DNA of 64,000 bases, taken from Paraburkholderia kururiensis JCM 10599 = LMG 19447 (GTDB taxonomy: Bacteria; Pseudomonadota; Gammaproteobacteria; Burkholderiales; Burkholderiaceae). The notes under the pieces were generated by a model. That model was not told the DNA's origin and ran no database searches. It saw nothing but the letters and a program-made list of their open reading frames with translations. Positions 19,691-26,800 of the stretch are shown piece by piece. Each line of letters begins with the position of its first letter. Position 1 is the first letter of the stretch. The position numbers and the translations under genes are program-made. The DNA is taken from the NCBI RefSeq assembly GCF_003986935.1, contig NZ_RJZE01000009.1, positions 62,001 through 126,000 of the forward strand. Direction: 5' to 3'.

Positions 19691-20547
19691 TGCGGGTCGG
19701 GGTCGGGGTCGTGCAGGGCGCGATCTTCGAGGTCAGGCGCGGCTTGTTCTCCTGCATCGGCGTTGCCCGGTTCATCGGACGCCTGCTGCCACGCCAGCCC
19801 GTCGATCTCGCCTGCCGAATGCTTGAGCGCGCGCGACACCGCCGAACGCATGGCGCGCAGCTGCGTGGCGAGGCTTGCGTCCACGGCACCGAAGTCCGAT
19901 TCGCAGATGCAGCTGCCGGGCGCCAGCCGCTTGTCCGCCACCACCGAAAGCGGGAACGGCCGCCCCAGTTCGCGCCAGCGCGACGAAAGCCGCTCGAACG
20001 CGACGCAAGCCTTGTCATAGTCGCCAGGACTCACCGCCACGCGCAGATACGTGGCCCCTTCGACGATGCGGTCCACGGTGGCGAGCGCGCGCTCGAACAA
20101 CTGCTCGGACTGCTGCACGTGCACGATCTGCTCGACCGCGACCGTCACGATTTCGGCCAGGCGCTCGCGCATCTTCAGTTGCGTGCGGCGCTGATCGTCG
20201 CCGGCATCGGCCTGGCGCGCCATCCAGTCGGCGAGCGCGCGCGCTTCGCCGTCGCGATAGCCGCGTTGGGCCGCCTCGTCGTATTGCGCGCGGGCGTCGG
20301 CAAGAATGGCCGCGGCCTCGTGCTGCGCGGCCTCCATGATGGCCTGCGCTTCGGCCTGTGCCTGCCCGAGCATCGCTTCGCGGTCGGCCGCAAGCTGGGC
20401 GTAGCCCGCTTCCAGCGACATCAGCGCGCCGAACGCGGCACGCGGCACCACGTCGCCGTGCACGCCGATGTGCTTCACACCATTCACGCCAGCCTGCACC
20501 TCGGCCGGGTTCGGCAGATTGCGGTCGGATCTCAGCCAGATAACCAT
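19687..20547 (-). CDS. hrcL: T3SS stator protein HrcL (HrpB5, SctL)
   Basis: 286-residue stator protein of the FliH/YscL family that links HrcN to the sorting platform (HrcQ, HrpB4). The region around residues 60-130 is a long Ala/Glu/Gln helix ([23 protein letters not shown]), followed by the conserved C-terminal domain ([53 protein letters not shown]). The C-terminus ends in an acidic Asp/Pro tail. I chose the ATG at 20547 (MVIWLRSD), which opens family similarity and overlaps the hrpB4 end by 16 bases; the open frame continues upstream without similarity. Confidence 0.92.
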   Translation of the reverse strand: MVIWLRSDRNLPNPAEVQAGVNGVKHIGVHGDVVPRAAFGALMSLEAGYAQLAADREAMLGQAQAEAQAIMEAAQHEAAAILADARAQYDEAAQRGYRDGEARALADWMARQADAGDDQRRTQLKMRERLAEIVTVAVEQIVHVQQSEQLFERALATVDRIVEGATYLRVAVSPGDYDKACVAFERLSSRWRELGRPFPLSVVADKRLAPGSCICESDFGAVDASLATQLRAMRSAVSRALKHSAGEIDGLAWQQASDEPGNADAGEQAAPDLEDRALHDPDPDPQ

Positions 20548-21329
20548 GCCCACTCCGGAAGCAGTTCGGGAAAGCGCGCGATCAACTGCGGCGTGCCCAA
20601 CGGATCGGGCTCGCGCGCGGCGGCGTCGAGCCACGGCACAGGCGGCAGCTCGCGCGGCAAGGCGAGGCGCAACAGCGGGCACGGCGCGTCCGCGGGGCCG
20701 GCAAGGTTCGCTGAAAGCGCGGCGCCGGCGTCATGGGCTTCGCGCGCCATCAGCGTGTAGCCTTCCAGCGCGAGCGTGTCGGCGTCGAGCGCATCGAGCG
20801 CCGGCATCGCGCCGCGCGCGACGAGCCGCGCCGTGTCCGGTGCGTTCGTTGCCGCAGTGCCCGGCGCCTGGGCGAGCAGACGGTCGAGCGGCACGCCGAC
20901 CCATTGCGCCAGCTGCATGCGGCTGCGCTTGTCGATGAGCCGCCGCACGTCCGCGCGGCGAAACAGCAGCGCGCGCATGCGCAGCACGTTCAGACCGAGC
21001 ACGGCTGGCAAGGCGTCGAGCACCTGCGGGCCGGGCGTGAACCACGTGTCGAATGCGGGCGGCGGCACGTGAAGTGCGCGGAGCAAGGCGCGCGACGCGG
21101 TATCGAGGGCGTTGCGGCGCAGGCCGTGGCCGTTTGTGGCGGCGTGCGGTTCGGCATTCGTGTTGCCGCCCAGCGCCGCGTAGAACGTATCGAGCGCCGC
21201 GGGCGCCACGCCCAACGCGCCCGCGAGCCACGACGGATGCGCCCATTGCACCGCCGTGCGCGCGTTGCGCTCCCACGCCGCGAATGCGGCGGCAGCCCGT
21301 GCGAAAGGAAAGCCGGTAGAAGCACCCAT
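20532..21329 (-). CDS. hrpB4: HrpB4 family sorting-platform protein (SctK-like)
   Basis: About 265 residues, in the hrpB4 slot between hrcJ and hrcL. The family is poorly conserved but its length, the Trp-containing N-terminal helix (FAAWERNARTAV) and the block LLRLALPRELPP near the end fit HrpB4/SctK, the pod adaptor that binds the HrcJ/HrcD ring and HrcQ. I chose the ATG at 21329 (MGASTGFPF). The frame stays open back to 21500 inside hrcJ, giving a repetitive Thr/Gly/Asn-rich leader that looks non-native; the true start is therefore uncertain. There is a 121-base gap after hrcJ, unusual in this otherwise tightly packed operon. Confidence 0.75.
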   Translation of the reverse strand: MGASTGFPFARAAAAFAAWERNARTAVQWAHPSWLAGALGVAPAALDTFYAALGGNTNAEPHAATNGHGLRRNALDTASRALLRALHVPPPAFDTWFTPGPQVLDALPAVLGLNVLRMRALLFRRADVRRLIDKRSRMQLAQWVGVPLDRLLAQAPGTAATNAPDTARLVARGAMPALDALDADTLALEGYTLMAREAHDAGAALSANLAGPADAPCPLLRLALPRELPPVPWLDAAAREPDPLGTPQLIARFPELLPEWAWLSG

Positions 21330-21450
21330 GACGTGTGCGATATGTGCCCGAATCCCCGCCTGAATCCTGATGGTTCCGGTGGTTGCGTTGGTTCTTCCGT
21401 TGGTTCTTCCGCTGGTTCCGCCAGTTCCGGGCGTTTCGATAACCACGCCC

Positions 21451-22317
21451 TCAGGCCGTGGAAGAAGGGCCCGCGCGCCGCAGCCGCGCGAGCAGCGCAT
21501 TGACCTTCGCGCCCAGCGCGTCGCCCGTGCCGCCTTTGGGCGAACCGCCGCCCGCCTTGTGCGGTACGCCGCGCTTCATCCAGAGGAAAAGGCCTGCGGC
21601 GCCGATCACCAGCACCAGCACGGCGCCCACAATGACGGGCAGCGGCGAATGCGATTGCGGCAGCTTCGAGAGTTCGACCGGGTCCGCCGGCACGGCCGTG
21701 ACGCTCACCGCGTCGTAGGTCAACCCTTCCACGCTGTGCATGACGAGCGTCTTGATCTGCGGGATGAGCGCGCCCGCGTCCGAATCCGGGCGGTACTTGA
21801 TGAACACCGACGCCGAAGACGGCTTGATCTGCTGCGCGAGCGGATCGTTGTTCGGCAGCACGATCTGCACGCGCGCGACGATCACGCCGTCGATCTTCGA
21901 AAGCGTCGACGAAAGTTCCTGCGAGAGCCCGTAGATGAAGCGCACGCGCTCTTCGGTGGGCGTGGACACGAGCCCGTCCTTCTTGAAGAGACTGCCCAGA
22001 TCGTCGTACTTGCTGTGCGGCAGGCCGCGCGAGCGCAGCACTTCCACGGCGCGCACGATCTGATTGCTGTCCACGTCGAGCGCCCAGGTCTTGCCGTTGT
22101 CGGGCGTCGCCTTCGACGCGTCCACGCCCTGCTCCAGCAACGCCACCAGCATCTCGTTGACGTCTTGCTCCGTGAGATTGCTGTACAGCTCCTTCTGGCA
22201 ACCGGCCAGCGCCGCACAGAGCGCGAGCGTGGCCACGAGCGCGGCGCCGCGCGCGCTGCGCCGCCTGGGTTCCGGCTGCCGGAGGGATCGTGCCGCGTGG
22301 CCCGTCGTGGCGTGCAT
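21451..22317 (-). CDS. hrcJ: T3SS inner-ring lipoprotein HrcJ (SctJ)
   Basis: 288-residue lipoprotein forming the periplasmic inner ring of the basal body. A signal sequence runs to the lipobox LAGC (lipidated Cys about residue 40), followed by the ring-building motifs CQKELYSNLTEQDVNEM, the linker, and the second RBM (IDGVIVARVQIVLP, SASVFIKYRPDSD). A transmembrane helix (VIVGAVLVLVIGAAGLFLW) lies near residue 245 and is followed by a cytoplasmic tail. I chose the ATG at 22317, two bases after the hrpB2 stop; upstream reading lacks a signal. It interlocks with HrcD. Very clear family member. Confidence 0.96.
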   Translation of the reverse strand: MHATTGHAARSLRQPEPRRRSARGAALVATLALCAALAGCQKELYSNLTEQDVNEMLVALLEQGVDASKATPDNGKTWALDVDSNQIVRAVEVLRSRGLPHSKYDDLGSLFKKDGLVSTPTEERVRFIYGLSQELSSTLSKIDGVIVARVQIVLPNNDPLAQQIKPSSASVFIKYRPDSDAGALIPQIKTLVMHSVEGLTYDAVSVTAVPADPVELSKLPQSHSPLPVIVGAVLVLVIGAAGLFLWMKRGVPHKAGGGSPKGGTGDALGAKVNALLARLRRAGPSSTA

Positions 22318-22319
22318 GG

Positions 22320-22703
22320 CTACTGGTTCTTCATCAACGTTTCGATAGCGGACTTGGACGAGTCCACCACGCCCATCTTCGCTTCCATGTCGAGCTGCGT
22401 GCTCGCCATTTCGAGCGTCATCTTCGTCGTGGCGGCCATGATCTCGTTCATCGACATCTGCGGCGCCTGCTGCGAGAACTGCACGACGTCGTTGACCGAC
22501 TGCTGGATCTCGGCGTCCTGCGCGGCCACGAGCTTCGACACCACATTGGTGTTCTCGCCGTCCGCGTGCTCGGGCTTCGCCATGCGAGGGTTCTTCATCA
22601 TCGAACTGAACTTCTCGCCTTGCTGCGCGAGCGACGGGTCGCTCGCCTGCTGGGTGGCCTGCAAGGCGCTTTCCACCTGTTTGGCCGTCACCGATACGCT
22701 CAT
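22320..22703 (-). CDS. hrpB2: HrpB2 inner-rod protein (SctI-like)
   Basis: 127-residue early substrate of the system, thought to form the periplasmic inner rod. The C-terminal half is amphipathic helix and ends in TLMKNQ, the conserved motif that homologues in Xanthomonas need for function. It has no signal peptide, as expected for an early T3SS substrate, and is rich in Met, Gln and Ser. It lies directly before hrcJ, two bases apart, and 119 bases after hrpB1. HrcU and HpaP would switch export from this protein to later substrates. Confidence 0.93.
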   Translation of the reverse strand: MSVSVTAKQVESALQATQQASDPSLAQQGEKFSSMMKNPRMAKPEHADGENTNVVSKLVAAQDAEIQQSVNDVVQFSQQAPQMSMNEIMAATTKMTLEMASTQLDMEAKMGVVDSSKSAIETLMKNQ

Positions 22704-22822
22704 TGCCGCTCTCCTGCGGGAAGGTTGCTTCTACGCCGTTGCAAGTCACGGCATGCGATTGCGTGCGATTACGCGCAACGGCTAGACGTAGAGGCGTGAC
22801 GCCGTCGCGCGCTCAGGTCCAT

Positions 22823-23407
22823 TCAAGCGCGCAGATAGCCCTGGTAGCCCTGCTGCGCGAGCGGGTCCTGAGGCTGACGCGTGCTCTGCTGAGGGCTCGC
22901 CGTGGCGGCGCGCTCTTCCTCTTCGTCGTTGAGCGTGGTGACCGAGAGCGGGATTTCGAGCGGGCCGCCGTTGCGATGCTTGCGCACTGCGTCGAGCAGA
23001 TCCTCGCGGGCTTCCAGCGCGCGCACGAGCTGTTGCGTGTCGCGGCTCGGGTTGGCCTGCACGGCCTCGGCCGCGCTTTGACGCCAGTTCGGATCGCCCT
23101 TCACCGAGAGGCAGAACGCGAGCAGCGCCTTCGCATACGCGAAGTGCGGCGCGTTCTCCACCACGCGCGAAAACACGCGCACGGCGTCGTCCCAGTGGCC
23201 GCGGGTCATGTGGATGATGCCCTCGAAGGTGTCGATCTCGGCCACCTTCGGACGCAGCACGCGCAAGGCGTCCAGCACGAGTTCGATGTCGTACGGGTCC
23301 GCCTCCACTTTCGGGAAGTTCGAGAGCAGCGCAGTCGAGACGGTCTCGATCAGCCCACCGACGATGTCCGGACTGCAGTTGAGATAGTTCGGCGAGGTCA
23401 CGCTCAT
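22823..23407 (-). CDS. hrpB1: HrpB1 family T3SS protein
   Basis: 194-residue protein at the head of the leftward operon. The family (HrpB1/HrpK) is periplasmic in Xanthomonas and binds peptidoglycan and the secretin, helping assembly; it is restricted to hrp group II systems. Family blocks visible are GGLIETVSTALLSNFP, LDALRVLRPKVAEIDTFEGIIHM and GHWDDAVRVF with TPR-like helices. The C-terminal 60 residues (Glu-rich, then Gln/Ser-rich) extend beyond the usual length of about 150. The ATG at 23407 follows GGAG. A perfect hrp box sits 138 bases upstream. Confidence 0.9.
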   Translation of the reverse strand: MSVTSPNYLNCSPDIVGGLIETVSTALLSNFPKVEADPYDIELVLDALRVLRPKVAEIDTFEGIIHMTRGHWDDAVRVFSRVVENAPHFAYAKALLAFCLSVKGDPNWRQSAAEAVQANPSRDTQQLVRALEAREDLLDAVRKHRNGGPLEIPLSVTTLNDEEEERAATASPQQSTRQPQDPLAQQGYQGYLRA

Positions 23408-23507
23408 GTCGAAAGGCTCCTGCACAGGGTGAAAGAAGACCACGTTGCGGCGCGACGGGTCGATCCACGACCGCAATGGTTCACGCCCGCCGCAATGGTT
23501 CACGCCA

Positions 23508-23569
23508 ACGATACGCAGCGCCGTCCCGCCAGAGCAGCGGCAACGCGAAGCGAGCGCAACGGGTGCGAA
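23508..23569 (-). promoter_or_regulatory. Perfect PIP/hrpII-box promoter of the hrpB1-hrcT operon
   Basis: On the minus strand, TTCGC-N15-TTCGC occupies 23545-23569, followed after 31 bases by TATCGT at 23508-23513, which fits the YANNNT -10 consensus. Spacing is exactly that known for Xanthomonas HrpX and Ralstonia HrpB targets (30-32). It lies 138 bases upstream of the hrpB1 ATG and should drive the eight-gene operon under HrpB control. Confidence 0.93.
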
Positions 23570-23870
23570 GTGTGGACGAAGCGTGGAACAAGCCGGAGGA
23601 CGAACGGGCGGGGAAAGCGCCATGCAGCGGCGCGACGCGCCGACTACATGGCGCGGACAGCGTGAGATTGTCCGATTGCGCGCTGCTGGGAAATCGGCGG
23701 CGCGCGGATGGCGAGCGAGGCTTCGCCAGTGTGTTGCCGGGTCATCGCCAGGCATCAGTAGGTGCTGCGGAGCATGGCGACGAACCAGCGGCGCTCGCCC
23801 AATCGGCCGGCCCAGCCTGAAAAACCATCTGGCACAGTCAAAAGAAGCGAGCGCCTTCAATTGCGCCGGT
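23570..23870. other. Intergenic region behind the hrpB1 promoter
   Basis: About 300 bases between the hrp box and the stop codon of the 137-residue gene. Apart from the promoter just described I see no gene or clear hairpin with a T-run in it. Confidence 0.5.
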
Positions 23871-24284
23871 TCAAGCCTGTTCAAATTGCCTGACGCTCAC
23901 AATAAACCCCTGGGCGCTATCCCCTCCCACTATCACCGTATTTTGAAGCGTCCGGTTCAGGAATACGGTAGACAGACCGTTGATAGCGATAGGGAAACCG
24001 CCAATATTGGGCCCGCCTTGAGAGAAGGTTGCAGCGTTACGTCCATCCGCTTCCAGCAGAAAGATATCGCCCGGGGAAGGATGGGACGGGCAGCAAAGAT
24101 ATTTTCTATTGCCCGCCTTGCCGGGAGAATTCAGCTGTAACGTCACGCTCTCAAAGTTGTCACTCGTAACTGGCTTGTTTGTATCCCATTTCGATGGGGT
24201 CGTACTGAACAAAAGCAGACCAGTATTGTCGACGGACAGGTACAACGACGGAAGTGCAACATACTGGATCGTAACAGTGGTCAT
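23871..24284 (-). CDS. Unrecognised 137-residue protein, second gene of a two-gene unit
   Basis: Not recognised. The protein is rich in beta-branched and small residues with repeated strand-turn patterns (LPSLYLSVDNTGLLLF, GDIFLLEADGRNAATF, AQGFIVSVRQFEQA), which could suit an all-beta fold such as a beta-trefoil, but that is a guess. It has no signal peptide or membrane segment, and a Cys pair (LCCP) near residue 64. The start at 24284 has a strong GGGAG ribosome site. It lies 45 bases after the cysteine-rich gene on the same strand. Base composition is visibly lower in GC than the hrp genes on both sides, suggesting separate acquisition. Confidence 0.7.
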   Translation of the reverse strand: MTTVTIQYVALPSLYLSVDNTGLLLFSTTPSKWDTNKPVTSDNFESVTLQLNSPGKAGNRKYLCCPSHPSPGDIFLLEADGRNAATFSQGGPNIGGFPIAINGLSTVFLNRTLQNTVIVGGDSAQGFIVSVRQFEQA

Positions 24285-24329
24285 GGAATTCTCCCGGTCG
24301 ATTTAAAACTTCGTTTGAATCGCGGCGAC

Positions 24330-24896
24330 TCAGGCCATCTGGAATACACCTGTGCCGGTGCCGTAGAACTGGCCGTTGATGTTCGCGGCATATTGCGACG
24401 GGTGGACCAAAACGGCCAATACGCGCGGCCCCTCGAGGAGCGTGAGCGTGATCGAGCCGGGATAAATCGACAATTCCAGCGACAGTTGAATGCCTATCAG
24501 GTTCTCCGCGTCGGGAACCGTTCCCTGCAGGTAAACATTCGAAATGTCGACATTCGTTCCCGTACCCGTCGCCTGGCCGACGAAGCGCACCGGCGTACCT
24601 TGCTGGGGAGCATTCGGCCCGATGTCGGCGGGATATGCCGTGACTTCGACCGTTTCGGTGTGCGGCCCGCAGCCGCACCCACAGCCTTCGAAGGAGAAGT
24701 ATCCGCAGATGTTCTGCTGGCACCCGCATCCACATAGGGATTGCGGCTGCACCTTCTGATCGAACGCCGCTTGCAGCGACGGCTTCTTGCTGGCCAGCGT
24801 TTGCCGGTTCTTGATTGCCTCGTCATAGGCAGCCCGCGATTGCGCGGCGAGCGCCTTGACCTGATCGGGTGCGATTTCTTGAACGGGTGTGTTCAT
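24330..24896 (-). CDS. Unrecognised 188-residue cysteine-cluster protein
   Basis: Not recognised. Three parts are visible. Residues 1-50 are a charged helical region with a Lys/Gln/Ala pattern. Residues 55-76 hold seven Cys (55, 57, 59, 64, 72, 74, 76), arranged as two CxCxC clusters around a single Cys, which could bind metal or be modified. Residues 80-188 are a beta-rich domain with Thr/Gly strands ending in GQFYGTGTGVFQMA. There is no signal peptide. The ATG at 24896 has an AAGGA site 8 bases upstream, preceded by an AT-rich tract. It forms a leftward unit with the 137-residue gene, between the two halves of the hrp cluster and in lower-GC DNA. No hrp box was found before it. Confidence 0.72.
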   Translation of the reverse strand: MNTPVQEIAPDQVKALAAQSRAAYDEAIKNRQTLASKKPSLQAAFDQKVQPQSLCGCGCQQNICGYFSFEGCGCGCGPHTETVEVTAYPADIGPNAPQQGTPVRFVGQATGTGTNVDISNVYLQGTVPDAENLIGIQLSLELSIYPGSITLTLLEGPRVLAVLVHPSQYAANINGQFYGTGTGVFQMA

Positions 24897-25522
24897 TTCC
24901 AGGGTCCTTTATATATTTACGGTATGGAACTGGAGACATCGCACGCCTTCCGGCCGGCCAGCGGATTTACGCTGACGGCGAGGTGTCCCCGGATTAATCC
25001 ATGAATTGCCGGCCAGATACGGTTTCCCACTCATAAATTGTTAAATAACGCTACATCGCGATAAATCTTATCGAGCACCATTTTCTGAACGCTCTCACGC
25101 GTTCATCGCATGGGAGATTTTTAAATTTGACACAAATGAAATAGAGGGATGGATCACTACTTTTTCGCCCTGCTAGAATGTCGGCTCCACGTTTTTCTGC
25201 ATTTAAGACCAGCTTCCGGAATTCGTGCACCTATCTCTTCTGTCAGGTATTTATTTTCAAATAAGCCATATCGATCGAAAGCCTCAATTGCCAGAACGGT
25301 ATAGAGCTGCGATCTTCATGGCATGTTTTTGCAAGCCGCATATTCAAAAACCTTTTTTTGTTAAATCCCCCGATTTATTGAAGCTGGAAACGCACGGATC
25401 GAGCAGCACGTCAGGACACCATCAGAACACCATTAACGCGCAGTCGTTTTGCAGCGCAACAAAGAACGTTGGGGCCGATCGCCCACCAGGGAGATCGAAA
25501 GGGCTGCAAATTCCCAGGCCCC
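24897..25522. other. AT-rich intergenic region between the hrp half-clusters
   Basis: About 630 bases, notably AT-rich between 25010 and 25420, with no supported gene. Long open frames crossing it belong to other frames of hrcU and hrcV and have no family similarity. It should include the promoter of the cysteine-cluster unit on the minus strand (TATATAAA-like sequence near 24905-24925). Confidence 0.55.
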
Positions 25523-25583
25523 TTCGCTTGCCCGCCAGCCGCTTCGCTTCGCCCGCACCCGCGCCGCATGCAGCCGATATCGT
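25523..25583 (+). promoter_or_regulatory. Perfect PIP/hrpII-box promoter of the hrcU operon
   Basis: TTCGC at 25523-25527, 15 bases, TTCGC at 25543-25547 (with a further TTCGC directly behind it), then 30 bases, then TATCGT at 25578-25583. The -10 hexamer is identical to that of the hrpB1 promoter. The hrcU ATG follows 122 bases later. Predicted HrpB-dependent promoter of the rightward operon. Confidence 0.93.
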
Positions 25584-25705
25584 CGAACATCGGCGCACAA
25601 GGCGTGCGCCTTTTGCGTATCTCGTGACGCATCCGTCACCCGGCAATCAGTCACCCATCAGTCACCCATTACCCGCGGGGCCTTCGCCGCCCGGGGCACC
25701 AGGCG

Positions 25706-26782
25706 ATGAGCGAGGAAAAGACCGAGAAACCCACATCGAAGCGGCTACGCGATGCACGCAAGGACGGCCAGGTCTCGAAGAGCACGGACCTGGTCGATGC
25801 CGTCGTGATGGTGGCCGTGGCCGGCACGCTGCTGCTTGCCGCGGGCGTCTTCGCGGGTGCGTTTCGCACCATCGTCACGCTCACGCTCGACTTCGTTTCC
25901 GGCGACCACTCGCTGCCCGCGCTCGTGGCGCGCCTCTACAAGATTGGCGGCGAGACCTTGCTCGTGGTCGTGCCCTGCGTTGCCGTGGCCGCTGCCGCGG
26001 GCGTGGCCGCGCTGATTCCGCAGGTGGGCTTCCAGATCGCGACCAAGCCGGTGGTGCCCAACATCCAGAACGCGAGCCCGATGGCGGGTTTGAAGCGCAT
26101 CTTCTCGATGCGCACCATCATCGAACTCGTGAAGATGGTCATCAAGGCCGCCATCGTCGGGGCCGTGATGTGGTTCACGATCCGCTGGATGTTCCCGCTC
26201 ATGGTGGGCTCGCTCTATCAGCCGCTGCCCGAGCTTTCCACCATGCTCTGGAGCCTGCTCGTGAAGCTCTGCCTGATCGCGGCAGCGGTGTTCGTCGTGA
26301 TCGGCGCCGCGGACGTCAAGCTGCAAAGCTTCATGTTCATGCGGCGCATGCGCATGTCGAAAGACGAAGTGAAGCGCGAGTACAAGCAGCAGGAAGGCGA
26401 CCCCAAGATCAAGGGCGAGCGCAAGCGGCTCGCGCGCGAATTGATGACCGCCGCGGCGCCGCAGCAGCGCGTGACGCTCGCCAACGCGATGATCGTGAAC
26501 CCCACGCACTACGCGGTGGCCATCCGCTACGCGCCCGACGAGCATCCGCTGCCGCTCGTCATCGCCAAGGGTATGGACGAGCAAGCCGCGCAATTGCGGC
26601 GCTTCGCGCAGGACGCCAACGTGCCCATCATCGGCAATCCCCCGGTGGCGCGCGCGCTGTACAAGGTCGCGCTCGACGAGCCGATTCCCGAAGAACTGTT
26701 CGAAACGGTGGCCGCGATTCTGCGCTGGGTGGACGCGCTCGCCGTGAAGAAGCCCGAAACAGGCAGCGCGCTGCCGAACTGA
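25706..26782 (+). CDS. hrcU: T3SS export switch protein HrcU (SctU)
   Basis: 358-residue inner-membrane switch protein. It starts MSEEKTEKPTSKRLRDARKDGQV, the conserved FlhB/SctU N-terminus, has four transmembrane helices (for example VMVAVAGTLLLAAG), and a cytoplasmic domain with the autocleavage motif NPTH (in VNPTHYAVAIRY, about residue 265). Cleavage between Asn and Pro lets the system switch from early to late substrates with HpaP. Length and motifs are all normal. It is the first gene of the rightward operon; hrcV follows after 18 bases. Confidence 0.97.
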   Translation: MSEEKTEKPTSKRLRDARKDGQVSKSTDLVDAVVMVAVAGTLLLAAGVFAGAFRTIVTLTLDFVSGDHSLPALVARLYKIGGETLLVVVPCVAVAAAAGVAALIPQVGFQIATKPVVPNIQNASPMAGLKRIFSMRTIIELVKMVIKAAIVGAVMWFTIRWMFPLMVGSLYQPLPELSTMLWSLLVKLCLIAAAVFVVIGAADVKLQSFMFMRRMRMSKDEVKREYKQQEGDPKIKGERKRLARELMTAAAPQQRVTLANAMIVNPTHYAVAIRYAPDEHPLPLVIAKGMDEQAAQLRRFAQDANVPIIGNPPVARALYKVALDEPIPEELFETVAAILRWVDALAVKKPETGSALPN

Positions 26783-26800
26783 TCCCACGGAGAAAGCCGC

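Noticed and set aside
24330..24896. Cysteine-cluster protein as a ribosomally made modified peptide precursor
   Set aside because: The Cys-rich stretch is in the middle, followed by more than 100 residues of beta-rich domain, and no modification enzyme or peptidase-transporter gene is nearby.
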